Shown here: positions 35,324 through 44,794 of the stretch, in pieces | Layout: each line of letters opens with the position of its first letter | How positions within the stretch are numbered: the first letter of the stretch is position 1 | Position numbers and translations under genes: made by a program | Notes under the pieces: model-generated | The model's database searches: none | The model's input: the letters and a program-made list of their open reading frames with translations, nothing else | Told to the model about the DNA's origin: nothing | DNA from: an uncultured Desulfuromonadales bacterium | GTDB taxonomy: Bacteria; Desulfobacterota; Desulfuromonadia; Geobacterales; Pseudopelobacteraceae | Length of the DNA: 56,086 nucleotides | Assembly (NCBI GenBank): GCA_903868145.1 | Contig: CAIPTY010000044.1 | Location: 1-56,086, forward strand | Direction of reading: 5' to 3'

Positions 35324-38302
35324 TTATCGCGCGGTTCTAGCCAGGTGGCGACGTATCATCTCTTCAAAGTCATCCTGACGGTTTCTGGTATAGACCAGAG
35401 ATGATCCTATCTCGGCGGCCAGGATGGCGGAAAGATATTTTCCCGGCAGTTTTCTGATCCGCTGACGGAAGGTTTTGTTTGCCGTCAGCATGTCCGGCAG
35501 GTGATGCAGGATCGCTCCCCTGAAGGGATCTTTGAGCCGCAGGTCGGGGTTTGCCTCGAAAAATGCGAACAGGCGGGCATAGTGGCGATTGATCTCCATG
35601 CTGATGGCATCGGAGATCTCGGTGCATAAAAGTTTCCCGTCGGACGCGTTCCTGCGGCGCAGAATAAGACGGGCCTCATCGGCAGCGCGCCTTTCCAGAA
35701 TAGCCAGCACGTCAACCACATACCTGTCCTTGTGCGCAAGAAACTCCTGCTCTGAAAGGAGCAGATTGGCAATGATCTCGTAAGAGGAAGAGATCACGCC
35801 GCATTTGTTGGCCGAAGCGTCGCGCATGATTATGACCCCCGCTTTCTGGAGCTGCTGGCGCGCTTCCGGAGTGATAAACGAGTTGGCACCTTCAATGATC
35901 ACCCGTGCGGACGGCACACCGTTGTCAGATATGAACTCACGCCAGTTCTGGCTGTCGACGGTTTCGGGCCGTCCGCCTGCGGGTATGAACAGATCGGTCT
36001 GTACGGAGAAAATAAGACTGCTGTAGGCTCTATTGAAGGCATCGATCTCCAGCCACTCCTCCGACAATCCCTCTGCCGTGCGACTGACTTTGCGATGAAG
36101 TTCCCTGAGACCTTCCATACGTCTGCCGGTGCGGAAAAGGATGAAGCCGCCCACCCCCAGGCAATTGGGATCAAAGGCGTCCAGGTCATGCGCCAGAACG
36201 ATCTGCGCCACTCCCTCTCGACTGATGCCGTTGGGATCAAACAGAGCGGCGGTGCCGTCCAGTATCAACCGGATCTGCATGCCCGGACAGCGCTCCAGGA
36301 GGATTCGCAGGCAATTGCCCGCCACATCTCCGTTGGGGCCACCGGTCATTTTGAGCGAAAAGGGGTCACGTGAGATATCGATACCAAGAACTTCCGCCAT
36401 GGTGATCTCGGCAAATTTCACCACACCCGTGGAGGTAACGCCGTATTCCTTGTGGTTGATGCCGATGCGCTTGCTTGACATGATGCCGATGCCGAGCAGA
36501 TAGCCGCGCCTGCGTGACAGATCGGCTATGGCCTCAATCATTCCGTCATGCATGTTTTCATCGGGTCCGATCTCGATCGGTTCATCATCGCCGTAATAGT
36601 CCACCACCCTCCTGTCCCGCGCATGCCCCCCCTCGGTCACGAAGATATCGAGGAAGGCGTTGGCAATACTGTACTGAAGCTTGTACAACCGGCACGTCTC
36701 CACCTCGCCGCCAGTCTGGTCCATGTCCGATGCATCCAGAACGAGAGCCATTTTGGAGCCCCCTTCGTAAATGTCCTTGTTCTTGAAGTGCTGGGTGTTA
36801 GCCAGGACATAGACCTCACGGAAGATGGTGTTGGCGGCGGTGATGAAATCATCGGCGCTGCGCGCGATAACCGTGCGCCAGCCTCCCCGTGCAATATCCG
36901 AAAAACCGATATGGTACCCGGCGCCAAAACGGCTGAAGAAGAACGTCACACGGAAAGGGAGCGCCTCCGGCAGATCCGCAGTAAAATCGTGCCCAAGTTC
37001 TCGCAGGTAGGCCGGGTCGATCCTGAATGCCAGCGCCTGCTTCTCGGTGACGAAGGCATTGGTTTTGAGGGTGTACGTGATCAGCAGCAGACAACAGCGA
37101 TACACGGACCGCCGAAGATCATCCAGCCAGCGATGCCCGGTGTTGTAGCCGTCCACCGCAGCACGGGTCTCGTCCAGAGCCTTCTGGTAGACATTTTCCC
37201 GCTCCGTAAGGGATGGATCGAAGCGTGTCCGGAAAAGCCTGATCAGCAGAAGCGCCATTTCGGGATGATCGTGGAATGACGTCTGAACGTCATCAAGTCC
37301 GAAACGTTCCGGCTGATTATGTGCCAGACTGGTATGGCAGAAAGAGATGAAGGCATTAACCAGGGCCGCATCCTCGCCGGACATCAGTCCCCTGGTGACC
37401 AGTTCCCGGTATGCGCTGGAAGTGGTGGAGAGAATCTGGGTAGTGGACAGTTCTCGTTTCAGGCGTGCTGCCAGATCACTGCCCGCCGAGACATCCTCGC
37501 CACGGCGGCTGATGACAAAGAATGCTCCCAGAAAATAGGGATGAATACCGTTGGAAACGGTAAGACAGTATGCCCTGCGGATCCCCACATCCAGACGGTT
37601 GAACACCTCCAGCACCTGGAGCAGGAAATCCTCCTGGGGCGGGTTTCCCACCGCGAACAGCACGCGGGTTTCAGTGCGCCCGTCCCGCTCAACTTCGGTA
37701 ATGTCCAGAAAAAGTCCGCCCGAAGCGTTGCCCCGCTCAAACAGCCAGACCAGCCAGGCGATTCGGCTCGCCGGTGACATGCGGATATAGTTCTCGTTAT
37801 TGAGCCACAGAATCTTGAGCAGCCGATCGAGCTTCTGAAGATCGAACTCCGGAAAACTGCGCCGCAGTTCGGCACGCACGTTGCGAACCAGTGCTGCGGG
37901 AATCTCAACCTCCCGTTTCAGGTCGATCTCCTGATTCCGGCGACGGTCGAATTCAAACCGCTGAACCTCCATCTCCTCGTCCGAGCCCGGCATGGTGGCA
38001 TTGGAGTGTGAAAACATGGCGTAGGATATCTCCCGTTCGCCGATGCGTCGCAGGGTGTCGTACAGGGAACCGGGGCGGTTGATGCAGGCCAGCACGAGCA
38101 ATTGGGCACGGTCTATGAGGATAACACGCTGATTGCGTCGCAGACTTCCCATCTCCCGCACCAGCAGAGCCAGGGCATCCTCCTCGTCGGCCATGGCCTG
38201 AAAAAAGTAGGGACTCATATGCTGTTGCAGCCAGTTGGCATACTCGACCGTTGTTGCACGTTCCGATGCAGCCTTGCGTCTGACAATGGCAGTCAGGTTC
38301 AT
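35324..38302 (-). CDS. NAD-specific glutamate dehydrogenase, large class
   Basis: A 992-residue protein of the large NAD-GDH family, which deaminates glutamate to 2-oxoglutarate. The N-terminal half is regulatory (about 1-420). The catalytic half has RGGWRTVIARSADDF, KNKDIYEGGSKMALVLD, GPDENMHDGMIEAIA and MTGGPNGDVAGN, the dinucleotide-binding part. It is shorter than the 180-kDa class (about 1600 residues) and fits the 115-kDa class. The frame extends to ATG 38389, but ATG 38302 has an AAGGAG site and a sensible N-terminus. It is monocistronic. Confidence 0.9.
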   Translation of the reverse strand: MNLTAIVRRKAASERATTVEYANWLQQHMSPYFFQAMADEEDALALLVREMGSLRRNQRVILIDRAQLLVLACINRPGSLYDTLRRIGEREISYAMFSHSNATMPGSDEEMEVQRFEFDRRRNQEIDLKREVEIPAALVRNVRAELRRSFPEFDLQKLDRLLKILWLNNENYIRMSPASRIAWLVWLFERGNASGGLFLDITEVERDGRTETRVLFAVGNPPQEDFLLQVLEVFNRLDVGIRRAYCLTVSNGIHPYFLGAFFVISRRGEDVSAGSDLAARLKRELSTTQILSTTSSAYRELVTRGLMSGEDAALVNAFISFCHTSLAHNQPERFGLDDVQTSFHDHPEMALLLIRLFRTRFDPSLTERENVYQKALDETRAAVDGYNTGHRWLDDLRRSVYRCCLLLITYTLKTNAFVTEKQALAFRIDPAYLRELGHDFTADLPEALPFRVTFFFSRFGAGYHIGFSDIARGGWRTVIARSADDFITAANTIFREVYVLANTQHFKNKDIYEGGSKMALVLDASDMDQTGGEVETCRLYKLQYSIANAFLDIFVTEGGHARDRRVVDYYGDDEPIEIGPDENMHDGMIEAIADLSRRRGYLLGIGIMSSKRIGINHKEYGVTSTGVVKFAEITMAEVLGIDISRDPFSLKMTGGPNGDVAGNCLRILLERCPGMQIRLILDGTAALFDPNGISREGVAQIVLAHDLDAFDPNCLGVGGFILFRTGRRMEGLRELHRKVSRTAEGLSEEWLEIDAFNRAYSSLIFSVQTDLFIPAGGRPETVDSQNWREFISDNGVPSARVIIEGANSFITPEARQQLQKAGVIIMRDASANKCGVISSSYEIIANLLLSEQEFLAHKDRYVVDVLAILERRAADEARLILRRRNASDGKLLCTEISDAISMEINRHYARLFAFFEANPDLRLKDPFRGAILHHLPDMLTANKTFRQRIRKLPGKYLSAILAAEIGSSLVYTRNRQDDFEEMIRRHLARTAR

Positions 38303-38550
38303 GATGGCTCCTTGCTTGTGGAATGTAAGGAATGTATATACGCTATATTGTGAGTAGCAACACATAAAGACTTTCAGCAAGATTGTCAATCGGCTTGTCT
38401 GGTTCTATCGGGTTTTTCAGATTTTCTCACCAGTATCGGTAAAATGTTACACACGTTTTGTGTGGATCCTGGACGAAATTCTTCGCACCGCTCAGCTCCC
38501 ATCTCGAATTAATCCTTGCTCCTGAAGAACCGCCCTTGTATCCTGGCACA

Positions 38551-39426
38551 ATGCCGCCGAACGACATAAAAACTGTTATGGACAAGCTCTATGCCGCCCG
38601 TTCCTGGCAGCACCTGGCCAACGACCCCCTCTCCTTCTGCCACCGATATTCGGATCCGGCTGACCGGGAAGTAGCGGCCGTTATCGCTTCCGCCTTTTCC
38701 TATGGCGGCATAAGGATCATACTGCGAACCCTGGATTCGATTTTTTCCGCGATGGGACCTTCACCACGCCGGTATGTAGAGAATTTCAGACCGAAACAGG
38801 CTCTGGGGGACTTCACCGGTTTCAGGCACCGCTTCAACAACGGCCGGGACCTGGTGGCACTGTTGTGGGGAATCCGGCTGATGATCAAGGATGCGGGAAG
38901 TGTCAACTCATTCTTCCTGCGCCACCACGACCACGATGCGGCGGATGTGACGTCGACATTGAACGCATTTTCCTCGGCAATTCTGAAACAGGACTATGGA
39001 CCGGTGTTCGCTTCCAGTTCTGCCCCGGCGGATTCATATTTCCCCTTCCTCTTTCCTGCCCCGTCCGCCGGTAGCGCCTGTAAACGGTTGTGCATGTTTC
39101 TGAGATGGGTTGTACGCCCGGCAGACGGCATCGACCTGGGGATCTGGGAGGGTATCTCTCCTTCCCAACTGATCATCCCGGTGGATACTCACATTACCCG
39201 CATCTGCGGCTACCTTGGGTTCACCGCCAGAAAGAGCGCCGATTGGCGCATGGCGACGGAAATCACAGCGGCGCTGCGCCTCCTGGATCCAAGCGACCCG
39301 GTCAAATACGACTTTTCACTGGCCCATCTGGGAATCTCGGAAGGATGCGACGGCAGCGGGGGTCTGCGCTGCACCGCCTGCCCCATCGCCGGGATTTGTC
39401 CACACTCCTGCTGTAAACCTGCATGA
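38551..39426 (+). CDS. TIGR02757/DUF2400 family protein
   Basis: A protein of about 291 residues of the TIGR02757 (DUF2400) family, whose function is unknown. It shows the family opening with DPLSFCHRYSDPADREVAAVIAS and continuous helical sequence. The VRPADGIDLGIW and IIPVDTHITRICGYLGF parts recall HhH-type DNA glycosylases. The tail is cysteine-rich (CTACPIAGICPHSC), a possible Fe-S or zinc site. The frame is open from 38458. ATG 38551 is chosen because the conserved part starts soon after, although no strong ribosome binding site is visible at either start. Confidence 0.8.
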   Translation: MPPNDIKTVMDKLYAARSWQHLANDPLSFCHRYSDPADREVAAVIASAFSYGGIRIILRTLDSIFSAMGPSPRRYVENFRPKQALGDFTGFRHRFNNGRDLVALLWGIRLMIKDAGSVNSFFLRHHDHDAADVTSTLNAFSSAILKQDYGPVFASSSAPADSYFPFLFPAPSAGSACKRLCMFLRWVVRPADGIDLGIWEGISPSQLIIPVDTHITRICGYLGFTARKSADWRMATEITAALRLLDPSDPVKYDFSLAHLGISEGCDGSGGLRCTACPIAGICPHSCCKPA

Positions 39427-39541
39427 AAGCCGCTTTAATAATTTGACACTCCGGTGTCATTCTGATATAGGAGACGGGCGATGTATCAGGCAATTCCAGC
39501 TATTTATTCGCCCAATTCCAGGCAAGACCGGGGAGTCGCGG

Positions 39542-40741
39542 ATGATTATCCAGTGTGAAAAGTGTCAGACAAAATTCAGGCTCGACGATGCCAGGGTAAA
39601 AGATACCGGTGTCAAGGTTCGTTGCGCCAAATGCAGAAATGTATTCACGGTAGTCAAAGACATTCCCGAACCGGTGCAGCGGCCCGACTTTGGATCGATG
39701 CTCACTGATTCGCTGGCTTCCGATGCCGCAGATTCATGTGCGACCGCCCGGGAACAGATTATAGAGACTCCGGTTCGACAGGAACTCCCGGATGTTGCGA
39801 CCGGGGGAGCTGTTTGGGGAGATTCCTTCGAAGGTGCGACTCCATTTGATTCAACGCTCGTGTCTGCACTGCAGGATGAAGCGGAAGAAAGAATACCCGA
39901 AAAGCCTGCTATTGATGACTTCACCCTTTCTCCATTGCAGGGCGACGGGATATCCGGGAAAAAGCAGAGCACATCTGAGGTAGATGTTCCGGGAGAGATT
40001 GACTTCGGCGGTTTTGATTTTGGTGAACCAGCCGCCCCTGTTCAGCCGGATGAGGTTGCGGTCGCCTTGAAGGCTGACGCTGCGGAACCGGAGGCGGTAC
40101 AGAATACCCGCGTGGAGCCGTTGGCAGCTCCAGAGGTCGCTCCCCGTACTGATACCGTCAGTGGTGGTATGCCGCCTGCCCCCGGAACTTTGCAGGAGGA
40201 GCCGCCGCCCCTTTCCATCGCGTCCCGTCGCAAGCGTGGACCATTCAGCACAGCCCTGATTGCTGTAATCGGGGTTATCGTCGTCGGAGCTCTGGCTTTC
40301 TTCGGTTACTCCCTGACAAATGGCAACAAGGAAAAACCGGCGCAGGAGACGGGCAAAATCTCCATACGCCGCGTGGATGCTGCTGTAGTAAAGAATCAGA
40401 CGGCCGGTGACCTGCTGGTAATCAGCGGTGAAGCAGCCAATGAATTCAGCAAGCCCCGCGCCGCTATTCAGGTAAAGGGCATGGTGTTCGGCGCTGACGG
40501 CAAAGTGATCGCAAGCAAGAATGCCTTCTGCGGGAATTCGCTGACTCCGCAACAACTTGCAACCATGCCGTTGGAGAAGATAGAGGCGGCAATGGCAAAC
40601 CAGTTCGGTGATTCGCTGGCCAACATGGACGTTGCGCCAGGCAAGACAATCCCGTTTGTGATTGTCCTGGCAAAACCTGACAAGGCAGCAAGCGATTATG
40701 GTGTCGAAGCTGCCGGATCAAGCGTGGCTGCGGTAAAATAG
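39542..40741 (+). CDS. Zinc-ribbon and DUF3426 membrane protein
   Basis: A 399-residue protein beginning with an MJ0042-type zinc ribbon (Cys5, Cys8, Cys28, Cys31: QCEKCQTKFRLDD and VRCAKCRNVF). An acidic disordered stretch follows (about 45-225), then one membrane helix (about 237-257) and a C-terminal DUF3426 domain (about 275-385). Proteins of this build are common in Geobacterales and myxobacteria, with unknown function. The frame extends upstream to 39215, but ATG 39542 starts the zinc ribbon exactly. It is followed by a terminator shared with the convergent FKBP gene. Confidence 0.85.
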   Translation: MIIQCEKCQTKFRLDDARVKDTGVKVRCAKCRNVFTVVKDIPEPVQRPDFGSMLTDSLASDAADSCATAREQIIETPVRQELPDVATGGAVWGDSFEGATPFDSTLVSALQDEAEERIPEKPAIDDFTLSPLQGDGISGKKQSTSEVDVPGEIDFGGFDFGEPAAPVQPDEVAVALKADAAEPEAVQNTRVEPLAAPEVAPRTDTVSGGMPPAPGTLQEEPPPLSIASRRKRGPFSTALIAVIGVIVVGALAFFGYSLTNGNKEKPAQETGKISIRRVDAAVVKNQTAGDLLVISGEAANEFSKPRAAIQVKGMVFGADGKVIASKNAFCGNSLTPQQLATMPLEKIEAAMANQFGDSLANMDVAPGKTIPFVIVLAKPDKAASDYGVEAAGSSVAAVK

Positions 40742-40785
40742 CTCACTGTTCATAACGGGGTTGCGTTCCCGTCATTTGCACGAAT

Positions 40786-40822
40786 AAAAGGGCCGCCGGC
40801 ATATATGTCAGCGGCCCTTTTC
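40786..40822. terminator. Bidirectional terminator between the DUF3426 and FKBP genes
   Basis: AAAAGGGCCGC pairs with GCGGCCCTTTT around a 14-nt loop. The A run on one side and T run on the other let it work for both converging genes. Confidence 0.9.
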
Positions 40823-40843
40823 TGTGATCGATCCGGGGAAGGG

Positions 40844-41365
40844 CTACACGATCTCAACCAGTTGGATATCGAAGGTCAGATCCAGACCTGCCAGCGGGTG
40901 GTTGGCGTCCAGGGTAATCTTTTCATCAGTCACCTCGGTCACCAGCACCGGCATCGGAGTGCCGTCCTGCAGTACGACTTCCATCTGGTCGCCGGCCTGC
41001 GGATTGACATTGGCAGGCACCTCGCTCCGTTCAATAACAGCCACCATCTCCTCGGCACGCTGGCCGTATGCCTCATCAGCCGCAATTTTGACCGTTACCC
41101 GCTGCCCCGGTTCAAGACCGATGACCGCCTCTTCAAATTTCGGGATCAGATTCCCCTTGCCTATCACGAACTCCATCGGACCGCCTGCACTGCCGCCGCA
41201 ACCACAGTCATGATCGGAACAGTCGTTTTCGTGATCTCCGCAGTCATCGGCACAATCATCGCCGCACGTGTTCCCGGGCGCCTCCGATGAATCGAATATG
41301 CTGCCGTCATCCAGCGTGCCGGTGTAGTGTACCCGGACTTTATCGCCGTTTTTTGCCTGTGCCAT
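40844..41365 (-). CDS. SlyD-like FKBP peptidyl-prolyl isomerase with Cys-rich insertion
   Basis: A 173-residue FKBP-type prolyl isomerase of the SlyD class: an opening KVRVHYTGTLDDGSIFDSS, a GPMEFVIGKGNLIPKFE core and an insert-in-flap domain (about 90-145, RVTVKIAADEAYG onwards). Near residues 29-62 it carries an extra stretch rich in Cys, Asp and His (Cys34, 38, 42, 49, 54, 56; His45, 52). In SlyD of Escherichia coli the metal-binding residues are in a C-terminal tail instead. Here the tail is short. It could bind nickel or zinc, possibly linked to hydrogenase assembly. ATG 41365 is preferred over 41398. Confidence 0.88.
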   Translation of the reverse strand: MAQAKNGDKVRVHYTGTLDDGSIFDSSEAPGNTCGDDCADDCGDHENDCSDHDCGCGGSAGGPMEFVIGKGNLIPKFEEAVIGLEPGQRVTVKIAADEAYGQRAEEMVAVIERSEVPANVNPQAGDQMEVVLQDGTPMPVLVTEVTDEKITLDANHPLAGLDLTFDIQLVEIV

Positions 41366-41394
41366 GTTGGTGTTTCCTTTCGTTTTTTTAGTGT

Positions 41395-41715
41395 TCATGT
41401 GTCTGCCAATGCCAGTTTTTCCACCATTCGTGCAAATTCTCCCGCGTTGCTGCCGCGTATAAAAACCCTCTTATGCCGTGACGTCTCTCCGGCAATGATC
41501 GCAACGGCTGATTTCGGAACATCGAAGATGTCGGCCAGAAATTCGCGACAGAGTTTGTTGGCTGCTCCATCCACAGGGGGCGAGGTCAGCCGGATCTTGA
41601 GAGCGTTATCCTGAACCCCGCAGACCTCGTTCTTCGATGCTCGCGGCTGGATGTGAAGAGAGAGGATAATGCCGTCTCCGCTGATCGTACAGAGCGGGTG
41701 TTCAGACCGGCTCAT
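41395..41715 (-). CDS. DUF167/YggU family protein
   Basis: A 106-residue protein of the DUF167 (YggU) family, with LHIQPRASKNEVCGV, LKIRLTSPPVDGAANKLC and SRHKRVFIRG, the conserved elements of this small alpha/beta fold. The function is unknown. It overlaps the divIVA-like gene by 14 nt and lies downstream of divIVA and yggT, a gene neighbourhood widely conserved in bacteria. Starts at 41736 and 41715 are both possible; the family begins near the second. Confidence 0.9.
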   Translation of the reverse strand: MSRSEHPLCTISGDGIILSLHIQPRASKNEVCGVQDNALKIRLTSPPVDGAANKLCREFLADIFDVPKSAVAIIAGETSRHKRVFIRGSNAGEFARMVEKLALADT

Positions 41716-42154
41716 CGCCTGCGAGTTGGCGTGCATAACTATCCAGAAGCGCCTTGAGACTCATCTCGAACTGTATCTTCTGCCGGCGGACATCCTCGAC
41801 GCGAGCCTTGAGATCGCCCAGTTGCCGTTCGGAATCCGCTATGATCCTTTCGGCCTTGAGCTCAGCCTCGGAGACGATCAGTTCGGCCTCCTTGCGGGCA
41901 TTGACCTTCATATCCTCGGTGATGCGCTGGGCTCCCAGCAGGATATCTCGCATCTCCTTCTCTTTCTCGGCGATACCAAGCATCTCCCTGCTCTGGCGGG
42001 CCTCCTGCTCCCTGAGTTCGTTATTTTCCCGAATCAGGCTCTCCATCTCAGACGCCACACTCTGGAGGAAGGCGTCAACATCCTCCTGATCAAGGCCCCC
42101 GAACATCTTGCCCTTGAACTGCTGCTGCTGGATATCAATCGGTGTGATGTGCAT
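41702..42154 (-). CDS. divIVA: DivIVA-domain coiled-coil protein
   Basis: A 150-residue protein with the DivIVA N-terminal signature (ITPIDIQQQQFKGKMFGGLDQEDVDAFL, positions about 3-30, with the conserved Phe-x-x-x-x-x-Gly-x-x-x-x-x-Val) followed by one long coiled coil (about 35-140). DivIVA proteins sense curved membranes and organise division or polar complexes. Position between yggT and DUF167 is the classical cluster linked to cell division. It is acidic/basic alternating in the coiled coil, with no obvious defects. Confidence 0.92.
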   Translation of the reverse strand: MHITPIDIQQQQFKGKMFGGLDQEDVDAFLQSVASEMESLIRENNELREQEARQSREMLGIAEKEKEMRDILLGAQRITEDMKVNARKEAELIVSEAELKAERIIADSERQLGDLKARVEDVRRQKIQFEMSLKALLDSYARQLAGDEPV

Positions 42155-42171
42155 GGAGCAACCTTTCGGTC

Positions 42172-42495
42172 TCAGCGCAGCTTCAGAGCCATGCTGGTCG
42201 TCATGAGATAGTGGTACGCCGTATTGAAAACAATGATCTGAATAATGTAGATGAACGCGAATGCCACCAGAGGTGAAAGGTCAAGCATCCCGGTATCAGG
42301 CATATGCCGCCTGATCCGGTTCAGAAGCGGGTCGGTGACGCGCTGGATGAAACTGACGATCGGATTGTAGGGGTCGGCATTTACCCACGAGATTATCACG
42401 CTGGCCAGCAGTATGTATTTGTAGATGGTCAGCAGGCCATCGGCAAGCTCCACTATCTTTGCCAGCGCCAGAAGTATGTTCCCCGTCAATACCAC
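42172..42495 (-). CDS. yggT: YggT family membrane protein
   Basis: A 107-residue integral membrane protein with two helical blocks (about 20-45 and 70-95) and the YggT motif SWVNADPYNPIVSFIQRVTDPLLNRIRR. The start is GTG at 42495 with an AAGGAG site 8 nt upstream. YggT proteins are linked to osmotic response or division-site organisation in some bacteria, but their role is not firmly known. It heads the yggT-divIVA-DUF167 operon, with a 17-nt gap before divIVA. Confidence 0.92.
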   Translation of the reverse strand: MVLTGNILLALAKIVELADGLLTIYKYILLASVIISWVNADPYNPIVSFIQRVTDPLLNRIRRHMPDTGMLDLSPLVAFAFIYIIQIIVFNTAYHYLMTTSMALKLR

Positions 42496-42646
42496 GCTTG
42501 GTACTCCTTGCTCGATAAATTAAGACGGGTGAAATATGCCCTAAAGCGTCCCTGATGTCAAAGCAGAAAGATTGCCTTCATTTTGAGGGTCTGATATACA
42601 GACTGCTGCAAAAACGATCTCATTCGGCCTCACGCAAGGAACTATC

Positions 42647-42976
42647 ATGAAACGACACCGGACTGCCATTCTCCTGAACGCCTTTGTCCTGCCCGGCATG
42701 GGGCAACTGTACCTGGGACGCAAAGTGACGGGAATAGTCATCATCCTGCTGGTGAACCTGTTGCTCCTGGTTACGGTGTTTGTCCTGCTTAAAGGTTTTG
42801 CCCCTGTGCTTGCAGCCCGGATGATGTCGGGCAGCTTCAACCCCGGCGTTCTGCTGGCTGCGCTACAGAGCATTGCAGGAGTCGGCAAGGCATTGATCGC
42901 AGGATTTGCCCTGGTGTGGCTGTTTTCCATCGTGGATATCCTGAGAAACCGCACCGGTGAAGAGCCGAACGAGTAG
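42647..42976 (+). CDS. Small TM2-like membrane protein of unknown function
   Basis: A 109-residue membrane protein. The opening (HRTAILLNAFVLPGMGQLYLGR) resembles the start of TM2-domain or DUF6677-type proteins (Gly-x-Gly-x-x-Tyr-x-Gly). Two to three helices follow (about 8-50 and 78-98). It ends in a charged tail. It is divergent from the yggT operon and has no clear ribosome binding site other than AAGGAA. A gene order link to function is not visible. Confidence 0.75.
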   Translation: MKRHRTAILLNAFVLPGMGQLYLGRKVTGIVIILLVNLLLLVTVFVLLKGFAPVLAARMMSGSFNPGVLLAALQSIAGVGKALIAGFALVWLFSIVDILRNRTGEEPNE

Positions 42977-43081
42977 CCTTGAGCATCGGCCAATCGTACC
43001 TGTTTTGCGGCATTGACAGCAGGCGGATGACAATGTATAGAAATCTACTCACCCCAATCGACTTATTTTCAAGGAGCCCCC

Positions 43082-43372
43082 ATGATCACTCACATAGTGC
43101 TGTTCAAATTGTCGGATCCATCCCCGGAAAATCTTGACGCCACGCGAGAAAAGCTTCTCAGCATGCAGGACAGAATCGATCTGTTGCGACACCTTGAGAC
43201 AGGCCTTGATGTCATCCGTTCCGAGCGCTCATACGACATTGCTTTGGTGACGCGGTTCGATACGCTGGAGGATCTGCAGGCCTATCAGATTCACCCGTAC
43301 CATGCCGGGGTGGTGGTGCCCCATATGAAACTGGTCTGTTCTTCGATTGTAGCGGTGGATTACGAGTCTTGA
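43082..43372 (+). CDS. Dabb (stress-responsive dimeric alpha/beta barrel) protein
   Basis: A 96-residue single Dabb domain, opening MITHIVLFKL and continuing with the helix-strand pattern up to HPYHAGVVVPHMKLVC. Such small barrels dimerise and are found in stress-linked and secondary-metabolite enzymes; no substrate can be inferred. An AAGGAG site precedes the ATG. It stands between two unrelated genes. Confidence 0.88.
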   Translation: MITHIVLFKLSDPSPENLDATREKLLSMQDRIDLLRHLETGLDVIRSERSYDIALVTRFDTLEDLQAYQIHPYHAGVVVPHMKLVCSSIVAVDYES

Positions 43373-43407
43373 TCCGAATCACCGTGTGAGAAGGGAAAAA
43401 CGGTATC

Positions 43408-44691
43408 ATGGCGGTACTCTTCCAGGCTGAACTTACTTTCATGCCGCTTCATGACATCCTTCAATGGATCGACATGAACCACCTGTCGTGCGTCGTTGCA
43501 ATACTTCGCGATGATAAGGAAGAAATGGCCTTTTTCATGGAGTCGGGACAGATTGCCTACGCCAATTCACCAAAGCATGGCATGAGGCTTGGTGATTTTC
43601 TGGTCAGGTCCGGGGCTCTCACTGTCTCGCAGATGTACACTGCTCTGAGAGAATCTAAGTGGGCGGAAGTTTCTTTAACCCGTCATCTTATTTCAAAAAG
43701 CCTGATCTCCAGCCACGACCTGACCGTCGTTTTTGCCCAGCAGATCGAAACGCTCCTGATTGATGCTCTTTCGAGTAAAGCCGGTTCTGTTTCAGTCACC
43801 AGCCCCCTTCCCGACTGGGTTCTGGGGGGTACTGTGCATCTGGAAACCGGTGGCGCCATCTTTGATGCCGTTCGGGTCATGGACGAAATGGAGAGGGATA
43901 CCCGTCAGCGGGACGAGGCCATCGAAGCGATCAGCCGCCGACTGTACCAGGAGGATTTTCAACTGCCGGTGATGCCCGGCGTCATGACCCAACTGGTCAG
44001 CCTGCTGTCAAACGAAAAAAGCACCTTTCATGATATGGCGCGATTGATCATGACCGATCAGGTGCTGATCTCCAACATCCTCAAAATCGCCAATTCCTCA
44101 TATTACGGCGGCTCCGGCCAGGTTGATTCGCTACAGTTTGCCATCGTCCGGCTGGGGATGCGCGAAATTGTGAATATCGTCACGGCTCTTCAGATAAGTT
44201 CCCTGAAATCAACTGATGTTCCTCAGGAACAGTTGCAGGCGATTCTCGATCATTCACTGAAAGTTGCATTCATGGCCAGCGGACTGGCCCGGGAATGCCG
44301 TCTTGATTCGGAAGAGGCGTTTCTGGGAGGCTTACTCCTTGATCTGGGGAAAACCGTTATACTGAGCGTCGCCAAGGACTACAGGATTGACCAGAGCCTG
44401 CTGGACGACCTTCTTACTACGCGTCACGCCGAAATCGGCGCGATGATCGCTAAAAAATGGAACTATCCTGAATCCATCCAGAAACTCATTCGCTATCACC
44501 ATAACCGGGGTTTCGGGGGGATCACCAACAAGATGGTCGATCTTATCCAGATTGCCGATCAAGCCGTAATGACAAACATCGAAGGCGATCCGGACGGAGA
44601 GCAGATGCAATCTCTCAGCCTCTCGTATGAAAGCTTGCTAGACGCCTACACCAAGGCAATGGAAACATTTGAACAGATCAAGTCCCTTTAG
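43408..44691 (+). CDS. DUF4388 plus HDOD domain signalling protein
   Basis: A 427-residue protein. The first 100 residues match the DUF4388/PATAN-like domain (MAVLFQAELTFMPLHDILQW). Residues about 185-390 form an HDOD domain, with LPVMPGVMTQLVSLLSNEKS, DQVLISNILKIANSSYYGG and LDLGKTVILSV. HDOD domains resemble HD phosphodiesterases but usually lack the catalytic His-Asp pair, acting as scaffolds in two-component and motility control. Geobacterales encode many. No sensor or receiver domain is present. Target and signal are unknown. Confidence 0.88.
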   Translation: MAVLFQAELTFMPLHDILQWIDMNHLSCVVAILRDDKEEMAFFMESGQIAYANSPKHGMRLGDFLVRSGALTVSQMYTALRESKWAEVSLTRHLISKSLISSHDLTVVFAQQIETLLIDALSSKAGSVSVTSPLPDWVLGGTVHLETGGAIFDAVRVMDEMERDTRQRDEAIEAISRRLYQEDFQLPVMPGVMTQLVSLLSNEKSTFHDMARLIMTDQVLISNILKIANSSYYGGSGQVDSLQFAIVRLGMREIVNIVTALQISSLKSTDVPQEQLQAILDHSLKVAFMASGLARECRLDSEEAFLGGLLLDLGKTVILSVAKDYRIDQSLLDDLLTTRHAEIGAMIAKKWNYPESIQKLIRYHHNRGFGGITNKMVDLIQIADQAVMTNIEGDPDGEQMQSLSLSYESLLDAYTKAMETFEQIKSL

Positions 44692-44742
44692 GTCTTTTCA
44701 GAACATCGGGGGTCTACCTGGCGGTGCTGTATACAAATTAAC

Positions 44743-44771
44743 TTGACTAAGCATAGCCGTATGAGTAAAAT
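44743..44771 (+). promoter_or_regulatory. Strong sigma-70-like promoter of the CoA-transferase gene
   Basis: TTGACT (44743-44748) and TAAAAT (44766-44771) are 17 nt apart, each one base from consensus. The predicted start near 44778 leaves a leader of about 140 nt. Confidence 0.6.
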
Positions 44772-44794
44772 TCGGTTTTACTTGAGGATCCTTG

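Noticed and set aside
36548-37279. Open frame of 243 codons on the plus strand
   Set aside because: It is antisense to the glutamate dehydrogenase gene and has no family resemblance.
38303-38389. Longer glutamate dehydrogenase start at ATG 38389
   Set aside because: The added 29 residues look unlike the family; ATG 38302 has AAGGAG.
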